Below, piece by piece: positions 44,401 to 52,327 of a stretch of DNA of 64,000 nucleotides (positions within the stretch are counted from its first letter, which is position 1; the number at the start of each line of letters is the position of its first letter). The notes beneath the pieces were generated by a model. The model had not been told where the DNA came from and ran no database searches. It saw only the letters and a program-made list of their open reading frames with translations. The position numbers were made by a program, and so were the translations under genes. Source of the DNA: Pseudomonas syringae (GTDB taxonomy: Bacteria > Pseudomonadota > Gammaproteobacteria > Pseudomonadales > Pseudomonadaceae); the NCBI RefSeq assembly GCF_000737245.1, contig NZ_JPQU01000056.1, positions 124,001 through 188,000 of the forward strand, in the 5' to 3' direction.

Positions 44401-44854
44401 ATTGGGCGGCGGGCCGGAAATCAATCTGCGTGTGCCTGCGCTGATTCCCGAAGCGTATCTGCCGGATGTTCACACGCGCCTGATCCTGTACAAGCGCATC
44501 GCCAATGCCGCCGACGAAGACAGTCTGAAAGACCTGCAAGTAGAGATGATCGACCGCTTCGGCCTGCTGCCAGAGCCCACCAAACATCTGGTGCGGATCA
44601 CGCTGCTAAAGTTGCAGGCCGAGCAGTTGGGCATCAAGAAGGTCGATGCCGGACCACAAGGTGGCCGAATCGAATTTGCCGCCGATACCCCGGTAGATCC
44701 ACTGACGTTGATCAAGCTGATTCAGGGCCAACCCAACCGTTACAAATTCGAAGGCGCCACGCTGTTCAAATTCATGGTGCCCATGGAACGTCCGGAAGAG
44801 CGTTTCAACACCATTGAAGCTCTGTTCGAGCGCCTGACCCCGAAAACTGCTTGA
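41402..44854 (+). CDS. mfd: Transcription-repair coupling factor Mfd
   Basis: DNA translocase that pushes stalled RNA polymerase off lesions and recruits UvrA. The 1,150 residues show the full order: a UvrB-like N-terminal region (about 1-350); the RNA polymerase interaction domain with VVHIDHGVGRYLGLATLEV; RecG-like motor domains with Walker A VCGDVGFGKTEVAMRA, Walker B VIIDEEHRFGVRQKEQLK, ILTLTATPIPRTLNMAVSG and the QLHQLRGRVGRSHHQAYAYLL helicase motif; and the C-terminal D7 domain. GTG start at 41402 with GGAG upstream. Its 3' end is 11 bases from the ATG of csiV. Confidence 0.97.
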   Translation: MPVLRLPLLPAAAGKQHWGNLPGAALSLAIAEAASAAKRFTLLLTADSQSAERLEQELKFFAPDLPVLHFPDWETLPYDLFSPHQDIISQRIASLYRLPELMHGVLVVPITTALHRLAPTKFLLGSSLVLDIGQKLDIEAMRTRLEASGYRYVDTVYEHGEFTVRGNLLDLFPMGSKLPYRIDLFDDEIETLRTFDPENQRSIDKVESVRLLPAREFPLQKEEVTRFKARFRERFDVDFRRSPIFQDLSSGITPAGIEYYLPLFFEETSTLFDYLPQDTQVFSLPGIEQAAENFWNDVRNRYEERRVDPERPLLPPAELFLPVEDCFARLKNWPRVVASQQDVDAGVGRERFPAQLLPELAIEAKASQPLAALSKFIEEFDGRILFTAESAGRREVLLELLERLKLRPKTVDSWNDFVIGKDRLSITIAPLDDGLLLEQPAIALIAESPLFGQRVMQRRRREKRTDGGNNDAVIKNLTELREGAPVVHIDHGVGRYLGLATLEVENQVAEFLMLAYAEDAKLYVPVANLHLIARYTGSDDALAPLHRLGSEVWQKAKRKAAEQVRDVAAELLDIYARRAAREGYAFADPKADYATFSAGFPFEETPDQQTTIDAVRADMLAPKPMDRLVCGDVGFGKTEVAMRAAFIAVHGGRQVAILVPTTLLAQQHYNSFRDRFADWPVSVEVMSRFKSAKEVNAAVADLAEGKIDIVIGTHKLLQDDVKIKNLGLVIIDEEHRFGVRQKEQLKALRSEVDILTLTATPIPRTLNMAVSGMRDLSIIATPPARRLSVRTFVMEQNKPTIKEALLRELLRGGQVYYLHNDVKTIEKCAADLAELVPEARIGIGHGQMRERELEQVMSDFYHKRFNVLIASTIIETGIDVPSANTIIIERADKFGLAQLHQLRGRVGRSHHQAYAYLLTPPRSQITPDAEKRLDAIANTQDLGAGFVLATNDLEIRGAGELLGDGQSGQIQAVGFTLYMEMLERAVKSIRKGEQPNLDQPLGGGPEINLRVPALIPEAYLPDVHTRLILYKRIANAADEDSLKDLQVEMIDRFGLLPEPTKHLVRITLLKLQAEQLGIKKVDAGPQGGRIEFAADTPVDPLTLIKLIQGQPNRYKFEGATLFKFMVPMERPEERFNTIEALFERLTPKTA

Positions 44855-44865
44855 AGGATTCATCC

Positions 44866-45390
44866 ATGCGCGTGTTTCATTCACTCATTCTGCTGCTGAC
44901 CCTGATAGCGCCAGCAGCCTTTGCCGATGGCAGCTATCAGGTCGAAATGATCCTGTTCCGCCAGCAGGGCGAGCCTGCCGCGACCCGGCAGTTCGCACCT
45001 GAAGACTGGGCAAAGGGCGCGCAGAAAATCGACGCGAGCAATGAGCGCGGCGTGGCGCTGACGGATCTCGCCAACAAGCTCAATGATGGCGGCACCTATC
45101 AGGTGGTCCTGCATCGCGCCTGGCAGCAGATCCTGAGCCCGGAACCGAGCAAAATGGCGGTTACCAGTGGCCAGGAAAAATTCGGGCATTTCCCCATCGA
45201 GGGCACCGTCAGCATTGCACTGGCACGCTTTACCGATATTGCGGCAGACTTCTGGGTCAACCAGCTGGATGCCCATGGCGTGCTGACCAGCAGCGAACGC
45301 ATGAAGCAGACCACTCGGGTGAAAAACGGAGAACTGACCTACATGGACAACGGAAGTCTGGCCATGCTGATTAAAGTATCGCCACTGTGA
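44866..45390 (+). CDS. csiV: CsiV family protein
   Basis: A 174-residue secreted protein (signal RVFHSLILLLTLIAPAAFA). The mature part starts DGSYQVEMILFRQQGEPA, the typical CsiV opening, and continues with NDGGTYQVVLHRAWQQ and FPIEGTVSIALARFTDIAADFWV. CsiV was described in P. aeruginosa as an envelope protein acting with the LppC/LpoA route to peptidoglycan synthesis and chelator sensitivity (recalled), and the gene follows mfd there too. ATG at 44866 with AAGGA upstream is preferred over a TTG at 44851 that would overlap mfd. Confidence 0.85.
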   Translation: MRVFHSLILLLTLIAPAAFADGSYQVEMILFRQQGEPAATRQFAPEDWAKGAQKIDASNERGVALTDLANKLNDGGTYQVVLHRAWQQILSPEPSKMAVTSGQEKFGHFPIEGTVSIALARFTDIAADFWVNQLDAHGVLTSSERMKQTTRVKNGELTYMDNGSLAMLIKVSPL

Positions 45391-45396
45391 CCACTC

Positions 45397-45419
45397 AAGG
45401 AGCGCATGTGGCGCTTCTT
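45397..45419 (+). terminator. Possible terminator after csiV
   Basis: AAGGAGCGC and GCGCTTCTT form a 9-bp stem with one G-U pair and a 5-base loop, but the following T run is interrupted (GTCCCTTTT). Confidence 0.4.
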
Positions 45420-45461
45420 GTCCCTTTTGAGCATCGCTGCGGCGTAGGGCTGTATTGAACT

Positions 45462-48203
45462 GTGTCGTCCAATCTCGAAAAAGTCCTGGCCTGGTCCTGG
45501 ACAGATTTGTTTACCAGCAGAACCGTTGAGCGGGGGTTTGACTATGCCCACGAAGAACGCATTACCCTCGAAGAACTCAATCCGGACTCGGCGCGCACGC
45601 TGTGCCGGGGCTCTGGCGATGAGGTTTATGTTCAGACCCTGAAATTCAGAGATCCTGAACGCTTCGCCAACGCCCTGATCTGCAAATGCACCTGTCCGAT
45701 GCGGGAAAACTGCAAGCATTGTGTGGCGGCGCTGTTCTACCTGCACGCGCCGCGCAATCGCGACGCCTTGCGGTCTGCGCTGGATGAGTCCGCTCCAGTC
45801 CAGGCACCGCGCATACCGCAAAAGCCCATGCTGCCGGAGCGTCTGGTCGACAACATCGTGCCCAAACCCCGGCTGATTCTGGCCAGCGTCGAATTCAGCG
45901 CCTATGAGCCACGCAATGGCCGTATGCAGCGCCACATCCAGCATCGAGCCGCCCTCGCCTTCGGCTACGGCAAGCATTACGCCACCGGCACGGCCAATGT
46001 CAGTATTCTGGTCAGCTCTCTGGGCAGCGATCTGGTCAACCAGAAAAGCGACATCATCGAGCATCTGGAAACCGAAACCCTGCGAATCCGTCGCCAGGGC
46101 GAACTCGAACGCCAACAACGTCAGGTGTTGCAGGACATGGGCTTCAGAGTGGCGACCCGGCAAAGCAAGGCGCTGCCGGACAGCGCCGGAGACATGTTCG
46201 ATCTGCCCAACGACAAGGCCTGGCTGCATTTCGTCCTTAACGATTTACCGCTCCTTGAAGCCCAGGGCTGGGAAATCGAAGTCACCGAGGACTTCGCCTT
46301 CGACGTCACACCGGTGGACGACTGGTATGCGGTCATCGATGACGAGGCTGAGCGCGACTGGTTCGATCTGGAACTGGGCATCATCGTCAACGGCGAACGC
46401 CTGAGTCTGCTGCCGATCCTGATCAACCTGCTGCGCACCCATCCCGAACTGATGAGTGCTGCCGGTATCGCCAAGCGCCGCGATGACGAGCAATTGCTGG
46501 TGCAACTCAATCACTTCACGCAAAACGGCGGCGGGCCGGTGCAGATCGCGTTGCCCTATGGTCGGCTGAAGCCGGTGCTGGCCACTCTCGGTGACTTCTA
46601 CTGGCGCGAGGATGGCAACAATGCCCTGCGCCTGAATACCGCCGACGCCACGCGTCTGGGCAACCTGGATGACCTGCCCCTGAGCTGGCAAGGCGGCGAT
46701 CGTCTGCGTCAATTCGCGGATCGCCTGGCCAACATCAAAGACGCTCCCGTTGAAGTGCCCGAAGGGCTTAACGCAACCTTGCGGCCGTACCAGCATGAAG
46801 GTCTGAGCTGGATGCAATCGCTGCGAGAGCTGGAAGTGGGCGGCGTGTTGGCGGATGACATGGGCCTGGGCAAAACCCTACAGACCCTTGCGCATCTGTT
46901 GATGGAAAAACAGGCCGGCCGCTTGGACCGCCCCGCCCTTGCCGTGATGCCCACCAGCCTGATCCCCAACTGGCTGGATGAGGCGGAAAACTTTACCCCA
47001 CAGCTACGTGTGCTCGCGCTATATGGCGCCAACCGTCATGCCGATTTCGACAATCTGAACCAGTACGACCTTATCCTTACCACCTATGCATTGCTGCCCC
47101 GAGACGAAGAAGTGCTGGCCAAACTGCCGCTGCACACCTTGATCCTCGATGAAGCGCAATACATCAAAAACCCGAATAGCAAGGCCGCGCAGGCGGCACG
47201 CAACCTCAATGCCCGGCAACGTCTGTGCCTGAGCGGCACACCGCTGGAGAATCACCTGGGTGAGCTGTGGTCGCTGTTCCACTTTCTGATGCCGGGCTGG
47301 CTGGGCAGCAGCAAGGAATTCAACAGCAACTACCGCAACCCCATCGAGAAACACGGCAACATGGAGCGCTTGCAGCACCTGAATGCCAGGATCAAGCCAT
47401 TCCTGTTGCGCCGCACCAAGGAACAGGTTGCTACCGAACTGCCACCCAAGACCGAAATCATCCACTGGGTCGAGCTCAATGACGCCCAGCGCGACGTATA
47501 CGAAACCGTGCGCCTGGCCATGGACAAGAAAGTCCGCGACGAGATCAGTCGCAAAGGCGTGGCCCGCAGCCAGATCATCATCCTTGAAGCGCTGCTCAAG
47601 CTGCGTCAGGTGTGCTGTGATCTGCGCCTGGTCAATAGCGCCCCGGCAAGCCCTCGACAGAGCCATTCGGCCAAGCTGCTCAGCCTGATGGAGATGTTCG
47701 AAGAACTGCTCGCCGAAGGACGCAAGATCCTGCTGTTCTCGCAATTCACTTCGATGCTCACACTCATCGAAGCTGAATTGAAGCAGCGAGGCATCGAATA
47801 CGCCCTGCTGACCGGGGCGACCCGTGACCGGCGAACACCAGTGCAGGCGTTTCAAGCCGGCAAGCTGCCGATTTTCCTGATCAGCCTGAAAGCTGGCGGT
47901 ACCGGACTGAACCTCACCGCTGCCGACACCGTGATCCACTACGACCCGTGGTGGAACCCGGCGGCCGAGAACCAGGCCACCGACCGCGCCTATCGCATCG
48001 GCCAGGACAAACCGGTGTTCGTCTACAAGATGATTGCCCGAGGCACCGTGGAAGAAAAAATCCAGCGCCTGCAGCAGGAAAAATCAGCCCTGGCGTCCGG
48101 CGTGCTTGATGGCCGGGTGACCGGCGACTGGAAACTCGACGGAGAAAACCTCGCCGCGCTGTTCGCGCCGCTGCCGGTGCAGGCCAAGAAGGGTAAGAAG
48201 TAA
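45462..48203 (+). CDS. SNF2-family helicase with SWIM zinc finger
   Basis: A 913-residue ATP-driven DNA or nucleoprotein translocase of the SNF2/RapA-like group. The N-terminal region has a SWIM zinc motif (CKCTCPMRENCKHCVAAL, about residues 70-87). The middle ~350 residues are a poorly conserved SNF2-associated domain. The motor follows: motif I DDMGLGKTLQTLAHLL, motif II LILDEAQYIKN (DEAQ), motif III LCLSGTPLENHLGELWSLF, the second lobe with ILLFSQFTSML and LISLKAGGTGLNLTAADTVIHYDPWWNPAAENQATDRAYRIGQ. All motor motifs are intact. The GTG start has only a weak ribosome site. Biological role is not established. Confidence 0.92.
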   Translation: MSSNLEKVLAWSWTDLFTSRTVERGFDYAHEERITLEELNPDSARTLCRGSGDEVYVQTLKFRDPERFANALICKCTCPMRENCKHCVAALFYLHAPRNRDALRSALDESAPVQAPRIPQKPMLPERLVDNIVPKPRLILASVEFSAYEPRNGRMQRHIQHRAALAFGYGKHYATGTANVSILVSSLGSDLVNQKSDIIEHLETETLRIRRQGELERQQRQVLQDMGFRVATRQSKALPDSAGDMFDLPNDKAWLHFVLNDLPLLEAQGWEIEVTEDFAFDVTPVDDWYAVIDDEAERDWFDLELGIIVNGERLSLLPILINLLRTHPELMSAAGIAKRRDDEQLLVQLNHFTQNGGGPVQIALPYGRLKPVLATLGDFYWREDGNNALRLNTADATRLGNLDDLPLSWQGGDRLRQFADRLANIKDAPVEVPEGLNATLRPYQHEGLSWMQSLRELEVGGVLADDMGLGKTLQTLAHLLMEKQAGRLDRPALAVMPTSLIPNWLDEAENFTPQLRVLALYGANRHADFDNLNQYDLILTTYALLPRDEEVLAKLPLHTLILDEAQYIKNPNSKAAQAARNLNARQRLCLSGTPLENHLGELWSLFHFLMPGWLGSSKEFNSNYRNPIEKHGNMERLQHLNARIKPFLLRRTKEQVATELPPKTEIIHWVELNDAQRDVYETVRLAMDKKVRDEISRKGVARSQIIILEALLKLRQVCCDLRLVNSAPASPRQSHSAKLLSLMEMFEELLAEGRKILLFSQFTSMLTLIEAELKQRGIEYALLTGATRDRRTPVQAFQAGKLPIFLISLKAGGTGLNLTAADTVIHYDPWWNPAAENQATDRAYRIGQDKPVFVYKMIARGTVEEKIQRLQQEKSALASGVLDGRVTGDWKLDGENLAALFAPLPVQAKKGKK

Positions 48204-48301
48204 TAAGAGGTGTTCACCGCTTCACCGCATGGGCGGTCATCTGTGCGAGCCGAGCTTGCTCGCGAAGAACGATGATGCGGTGCCCTGAAGGACCGCAGAT
48301 A

Positions 48302-48393
48302 CGTGGGAGCGAATTTATTCGCGAAGAGGTCGGCACATTCGATAGACATGCGACGGCTGTAAGTCAGCATTCGCGAATGAATTCGCTCCCACG
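48302..48393. repeat. REP pair, 24-bp inverted repeat with one mismatch
   Basis: Arms at 48302-48325 (starting CGTGGGAGCGAATTTATTCG) and 48370-48393 match as reverse complements except for one base. The AT-rich core (GAATTTATTCGCGAA) makes it a third variant. A solitary half element (GAGCTTGCTCGCGAAG) lies just upstream at about 48253-48268. Confidence 0.9.
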
Positions 48394-48431
48394 GGTCATC
48401 AGCCTTACAAGCACTCATCAAACCGCAAGAA

Positions 48432-49172
48432 TCAAGCGGCGCCTAACACCCGGGCGAGTATCGCCTTCACCGTCGCCATCCCAGCCTGCAACGCCTGTTC
48501 GATCTCGGCCATGGTTATCACCGATGCAGATTTGCCCGCCGCCGGATTGACCACCAACGCCAGGCAGGCGTACTCCAGTTCGATCTCACGGGCCAGCGCG
48601 GCTTCCGGCATGCCGGTCATACCGACGATATCGCAGCCGTCACGCTCCAGCCGGATGATCTCCGCCGCAGTCTCAAGCCGCGGGCCCTGGGTGCAGGCAT
48701 ACACGCCACGCTCACTGAAATCGCAGCCTTCAGCGGTCAGCGCCGCAATCAGGCGCCCACGCAACGCTTCGCTGTAGGGAAAGCTGAAATCGATGTGGGT
48801 CACCTGTTCAAGATCATCAGCAAAGTACGTGTGCTCGCGACCGCTGGTGTAGTCGATCAGGTCATGGGGCACACAGAAATGCCCGGTGCCCATGGTCGGG
48901 TGAATCCCGCCCACAGCGTTTACGGCCAGAATCGCCTCGGCTCCCGCTTGCTTCAAAGCCCAGATATTGGCCCGGTAGTTCACCTGATGAGGTGGCAAAC
49001 GATGAGGATGGCCGTGACGGGCCAGGAACATCACTTCGCGCCCCGCGAAGTCGCCCACCTGGATTTCGCCAGACGGCACGCCATAGGGCGTATTCATGGG
49101 CAACGACTGACGAATGTTCAGCCCGTCCAGCTGGGTCAGGCCAGTGCCGCCGATAATCGCGTAGACCGTCAT
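48432..49172 (-). CDS. S-methyl-5'-thioinosine phosphorylase (MTAP family)
   Basis: Purine phosphorylase of 246 residues in the MTAP/PNP family. In P. aeruginosa the homologue PA3004 uses methylthioinosine, made by deamination of methylthioadenosine, in polyamine-linked methionine salvage (recalled). Motifs: IIGGTGLTQLDGL at the start, FLARHGHPHRLPPHQVNYRANIWALK, AVNAVGGIHPTMGTGHFCVPHDLIDYTSGREHTYF, and DIVGMTGMPEAALARE, where the family distinguishes adenosine- from inosine-type substrates. AAGGAA ribosome site. It follows nagZ by 9 bases on the same strand, so the two are cotranscribed. Confidence 0.9.
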   Translation of the reverse strand: MTVYAIIGGTGLTQLDGLNIRQSLPMNTPYGVPSGEIQVGDFAGREVMFLARHGHPHRLPPHQVNYRANIWALKQAGAEAILAVNAVGGIHPTMGTGHFCVPHDLIDYTSGREHTYFADDLEQVTHIDFSFPYSEALRGRLIAALTAEGCDFSERGVYACTQGPRLETAAEIIRLERDGCDIVGMTGMPEAALAREIELEYACLALVVNPAAGKSASVITMAEIEQALQAGMATVKAILARVLGAA

Positions 49173-49181
49173 GGAGATTCC

Positions 49182-50192
49182 TTAATCAATCAACTGCGCA
49201 CTGCGCAGGGCTTCAATGGCCGCAAGCCAGCGTGGATGCTGGCGGTATTCGGTGCTGGCAAAACCTTGACCACGCATACCGGCAATCCGTGGCGAAGGCT
49301 TGACCTTCAACCGTTGCACCGCACTCAGTGCCAGCTCCGCTGCCGCACGGTCATTGCAAACCAACCCCATGTCGCAACCAGCTGACAGGGCAGCCTCGAT
49401 ACGACTGGCGGCGTCGCCCACCACATGCGCACCGGCCATGGACAGGTCGTCACTGAAGATCACGCCCTCGAAGCCGAGTTCGCCGCGCAAAATATCCTGC
49501 AGCCAGCGTCGGGAAAAACCGGCGGGCTGCGAATCTACCTGCGGATAGATGACGTGAGCCGGCATGACCGCAGCCAATTGCTTGCTGAGGCGAGCAAACG
49601 GCACCAGGTCATTGGCGCGAATCTGCTCCAGACTGCGCTCGTCGGTAGGAATCGCTACATGAGAGTCAGCTTCGGCCCAACCGTGGCCGGGAAAATGCTT
49701 GCCGCAGGCGGCCATGCCCGCCGCATTCATGCCACGAATGAATGCACCGGCCAGCAGCGCGGCGCGCTCAGGATCCCCTTCAAAGGCACGAGTGCCGACC
49801 ACTCCGCTACGTTGATAGTCGAGATCCAGCACCGGCGCAAAGCTCAGATCCAGCCCCACTGCCAACACTTCGGTTGCCATCAGCCAGCCGCACTGCTCGG
49901 CCAGGATTTCAGCATTGGGTTTGTCAGCAATGTGGCGCATGGCCGGCAGACGCACAAAACCCTGGCGCAGACGCTGCACGCGACCGCCTTCCTGATCAAC
50001 CGCCAACAACAGGTCAGGACGCACCGCGCGGATGGCTGCACTCAGCTCACGAACCTGACGCGGATGCTCGATGTTGCGGGCAAAAATGATAAGGCCGCCC
50101 ACTTCGGGCTGACGCAGAAACTGGCGGTCTTCAGCGGTCAACCAAGTGCCCGCCACATCCACCATCAAAGAGCCTTGCAGGCCAGAACTCAT
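49182..50192 (-). CDS. nagZ: Beta-N-acetylglucosaminidase NagZ
   Basis: Cytoplasmic family 3 glycosidase that removes GlcNAc from anhydromuropeptides during peptidoglycan recycling and so influences AmpC induction. The 336 residues contain VGGLIIFARNIEHP, LLLAVDQEGGRVQRLRQGF, GKHFPGHGWAEADSHVA (the catalytic His-Asp loop) and VIFSDDLSMAGAHVVG (nucleophile Asp). The start is uncertain: ATG 50192 follows directly on the psrA terminator's T run with no ribosome site, while ATG 50165 (MVDVAGTWLTAED) has AAGG eight bases upstream and fits the family's start. First gene of a pair with the phosphorylase gene. Confidence 0.94.
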   Translation of the reverse strand: MSSGLQGSLMVDVAGTWLTAEDRQFLRQPEVGGLIIFARNIEHPRQVRELSAAIRAVRPDLLLAVDQEGGRVQRLRQGFVRLPAMRHIADKPNAEILAEQCGWLMATEVLAVGLDLSFAPVLDLDYQRSGVVGTRAFEGDPERAALLAGAFIRGMNAAGMAACGKHFPGHGWAEADSHVAIPTDERSLEQIRANDLVPFARLSKQLAAVMPAHVIYPQVDSQPAGFSRRWLQDILRGELGFEGVIFSDDLSMAGAHVVGDAASRIEAALSAGCDMGLVCNDRAAAELALSAVQRLKVKPSPRIAGMRGQGFASTEYRQHPRWLAAIEALRSAQLID

Positions 50193-50232
50193 AAAAAAAC
50201 ACCATTGCCGATATCCAATCCGGGCAATGGTG
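50193..50232 (-). terminator. Intrinsic terminator after psrA
   Basis: The 10-bp stem CACCATTGCC / GGCAATGGTG is followed on the minus strand by seven T, directly abutting the upstream candidate start of nagZ. It separates psrA from nagZ. Confidence 0.88.
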
Positions 50233-50266
50233 CTTGATCATCGAGTCTGGCGCAATGCGCGAAGGC

Positions 50267-50983
50267 TCAGGCCTTGGCCGTGCTTGGCTGGCCGGTGCTG
50301 CTTTTGCTGCGCGGCTTGAGCTGCGCCGCCATCATCGCCTCATCGCTGACACCTGTTTCAGCCCGCATGCCTGCGGCCAGGAACGGGACCATCAACCGCA
50401 TGACCTGTTCAATGGACGTGTTCACGCCAAAGTCGGTTTCGGCGATCGCGCGCAACGCCTTTATGCCGGACATGCTGAACGCAGCCGCACCGAGCATGAA
50501 GTGCACGCGCCAGAACAATTCGATGGGCGGGATGCGGGGTGCCGCTTCGTTCACCAGGGTCATGTAACGGCGAAACACCTTGCCGTACATGTCCTCAAGA
50601 TACCGCCGCAAGTGGCCCTGGCTCTGACTGAAAGCCAGTCCCAGCAAACGCATGAAGATCGACAGGTCATTGCCGCTGCGCGGTTGCACCACCAGCGCCT
50701 GCTCGACCAGAATTTCGAGAAGCTCTTCAAGAGTGGGCTTGTGTTCGGGTTTGGCCGAACGACGCTCCAGCTCACGATCGAGACTGATGCAGAAAGGGCC
50801 GAGAAATCGCGAGAAAACTGCCTGGATCAGAGCTTTTTTTGAACCGAAGTGATAGTTCACTGCGGCCAGATTGACTGAAGCTTTGCTGGTAATCAGACGC
50901 AGTGAAGTCTCGGCGAAGCCCTTCTCCGCGAACAACTGCTCAGCAGCATCAAGAATGCGTTCAACTGTTTCCGACTGGGCCAT
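50267..50983 (-). CDS. psrA: PsrA, TetR-family regulator of fatty acid degradation and rpoS
   Basis: A 238-residue TetR repressor/activator. The helix-turn-helix region is ERILDAAEQLFAEKGFAETSLRLITSKASVNLAAVNYHFGSKKALIQAVF, seen here as residues 8-57. The ligand domain follows, with FMRLLGLAFSQSQGHLRRYL and the C-terminal DUF-type end typical of PsrA. In pseudomonads PsrA senses long-chain fatty acids, represses itself and fadBA, and activates rpoS (established in P. aeruginosa and P. putida). ATG at 50983. Two consecutive PsrA boxes lie 15-41 bases upstream of the start, supporting autorepression. Divergent from lexA. Confidence 0.93.
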   Translation of the reverse strand: MAQSETVERILDAAEQLFAEKGFAETSLRLITSKASVNLAAVNYHFGSKKALIQAVFSRFLGPFCISLDRELERRSAKPEHKPTLEELLEILVEQALVVQPRSGNDLSIFMRLLGLAFSQSQGHLRRYLEDMYGKVFRRYMTLVNEAAPRIPPIELFWRVHFMLGAAAFSMSGIKALRAIAETDFGVNTSIEQVMRLMVPFLAAGMRAETGVSDEAMMAAQLKPRSKSSTGQPSTAKA

Positions 50984-50997
50984 GGTTTTCTGCCTGA

Positions 50998-51024
50998 CAA
51001 ACACTTGTTTGAAACATACGTTTC
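50998..51024. promoter_or_regulatory. psrA: Two overlapping PsrA boxes
   Basis: CAAACACTTGTTTG (50998-51011) and GAAACATACGTTTC (51011-51024) both fit the PsrA consensus G/CAAAC-N2-4-GTTTG/C and share one base. They sit directly upstream of psrA, a position for autorepression. Confidence 0.88.
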
Positions 51025-51169
51025 AAACTATATCGTTGTCAAGTGCGCCCACTCGTCAAACCCTGAAGAGGTCGCTATTTAACCATATAATCCGAGGCCT
51101 GTAGCCACTCACGCGACGATTGCCCAAGCCAATCGGCTCGTCTCTGCACTTGATTATCAAAAAGGAAGA

Positions 51170-51197
51170 TTGCCAAGCCGCGCGCACTGTATATAAT
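51170..51197 (+). promoter_or_regulatory. lexA: lexA promoter
   Basis: A -35 of TTGCCA (51170-51175) and a -10 of TATAAT (51192-51197) are 16 bases apart. The -10 lies inside the first LexA box, so LexA binding would block polymerase. Confidence 0.75.
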
Positions 51198-51221
51198 CCC
51201 AGTCACTGTATAAAAAGACAG
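51187..51221. promoter_or_regulatory. lexA: Two LexA (SOS) boxes
   Basis: CTGTATATAATCCCAG (51187-51202) and CTGTATAAAAAGACAG (51206-51221) both fit CTG-N10-CAG with AT-rich centres. They lie 11 bases before lexA and provide autoregulation of lexA-sulA. Confidence 0.93.
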
Positions 51222-51231
51222 AGCGATCAAC

Positions 51232-51840
51232 ATGATTAAACTGACGCCACGCCAAGCTGAAATTCTGGGATTCATCAAACGCTGCCTGGAAGATAATGGC
51301 TATCCGCCAACCCGTGCGGAAATCGCTCAAGAACTGGGTTTCAAATCGCCCAACGCTGCCGAAGAGCATCTCAAGGCGCTGGCACGTAAAGGCGCGATCG
51401 AAATGACGCCGGGCGCCTCTCGCGGAATTCGCATCCCTGGCTTCGAAGCCAAGACCGACGAAAGCAGCCTGCCTATCATTGGCCGGGTCGCTGCCGGCGC
51501 ACCGATTCTGGCTCAGCAACATATCGAAGAGTCTTGCAACATCAACCCTGCGTTTTTTCACCCGAGTGCCGATTACCTGCTAAGGGTGCACGGCATGAGC
51601 ATGAAAGACATCGGCATCCTTGATGGTGACCTGATCGCTGTGCATACCACCCGTGAAGCTCGCAATGGCCAGATTGTGGTAGCCCGCATCGGTGATGAAG
51701 TCACTGTAAAACGCTTCAAACGCGAAGGTAGCAAGGTATGGCTAATTGCTGAGAATCCGGATTTCGCACCTATTGAAGTGAATCTGAAGGATCAGGAACT
51801 GGTTATCGAAGGCTTGAGCGTCGGCGTCATTCGCCGCTAA
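51232..51840 (+). CDS. lexA: SOS repressor LexA
   Basis: Represses the SOS regulon and cleaves itself when RecA is activated. The 202 residues have the winged helix (LTPRQAEILGFIKRCLEDNG and TRAEIAQELGFKSPNAAEEHL) and the peptidase domain with the scissile Ala88-Gly89 in GRVAAGAPILA. The catalytic serine is in HGMSMKDIGILDGD (Ser123) and the lysine in EVTVKRFK (Lys160). Promoter, SOS boxes and start are well placed. Nine bases separate it from sulA, which has no SOS box of its own, so the two form one SOS-controlled unit. Confidence 0.97.
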   Translation: MIKLTPRQAEILGFIKRCLEDNGYPPTRAEIAQELGFKSPNAAEEHLKALARKGAIEMTPGASRGIRIPGFEAKTDESSLPIIGRVAAGAPILAQQHIEESCNINPAFFHPSADYLLRVHGMSMKDIGILDGDLIAVHTTREARNGQIVVARIGDEVTVKRFKREGSKVWLIAENPDFAPIEVNLKDQELVIEGLSVGVIRR

Positions 51841-51849
51841 GGAGACATT

Positions 51850-52320
51850 ATGCAGTTCGTCCAGGCACCGCATGCGCAATTACCCCTTTTTGAAGCATTC
51901 ATGGCACAGCCCATCGCGCCACTGCTCAAAGAGGCAGTCGAAACGTCATGGAACAATGAACCAGAGGTGTTCAGCGAGTTGTCATTGCGTGGTGCTGCGG
52001 GGAACTGCCTGAGTCTATTGGCACCCATTCTTCGAGAACTGAGCCAGGACAGCGATGCCCGCTGGCTAACCCTCATTGCGCCTCCGCCCAGCCTTACCCA
52101 GACCTGGCTGCGTGATGCGGGACTCAATCGGGAGCGCATTCTGCTGCTGCAACCCCGCGGGACGCAGAGCGCGCTGGAACTTGCCCGTGAAGCACTTCGA
52201 CTGGGTCGGAGCCACACGGTGGTGAGCTGGATCAATCCGATCAGCGGGGCATCACGTCAACAGCTGATCAGCGCGGCGAAGCTTGGGGATGCACAGAGCC
52301 TGAATATCCGCCTGGGTTAA
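51850..52320 (+). CDS. sulA: SOS cell-division inhibitor SulA
   Basis: Blocks FtsZ polymerisation during DNA damage. The 156 residues contain the family core FSELSLRGAAGNCLSLLAPILREL, WLTLIAPPPSLTQTWLRDAGLNRERILLL and the FtsZ-contact region ALRLGRSHTVVSWINPI. The closing residues (LNIRLG) are short compared with enterobacterial SulA, whose tail is a Lon degradation signal. Ribosome site AAGGAGA. Expressed with lexA. Confidence 0.92.
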   Translation: MQFVQAPHAQLPLFEAFMAQPIAPLLKEAVETSWNNEPEVFSELSLRGAAGNCLSLLAPILRELSQDSDARWLTLIAPPPSLTQTWLRDAGLNRERILLLQPRGTQSALELAREALRLGRSHTVVSWINPISGASRQQLISAAKLGDAQSLNIRLG

Positions 52321-52327
52321 ATCCTGC

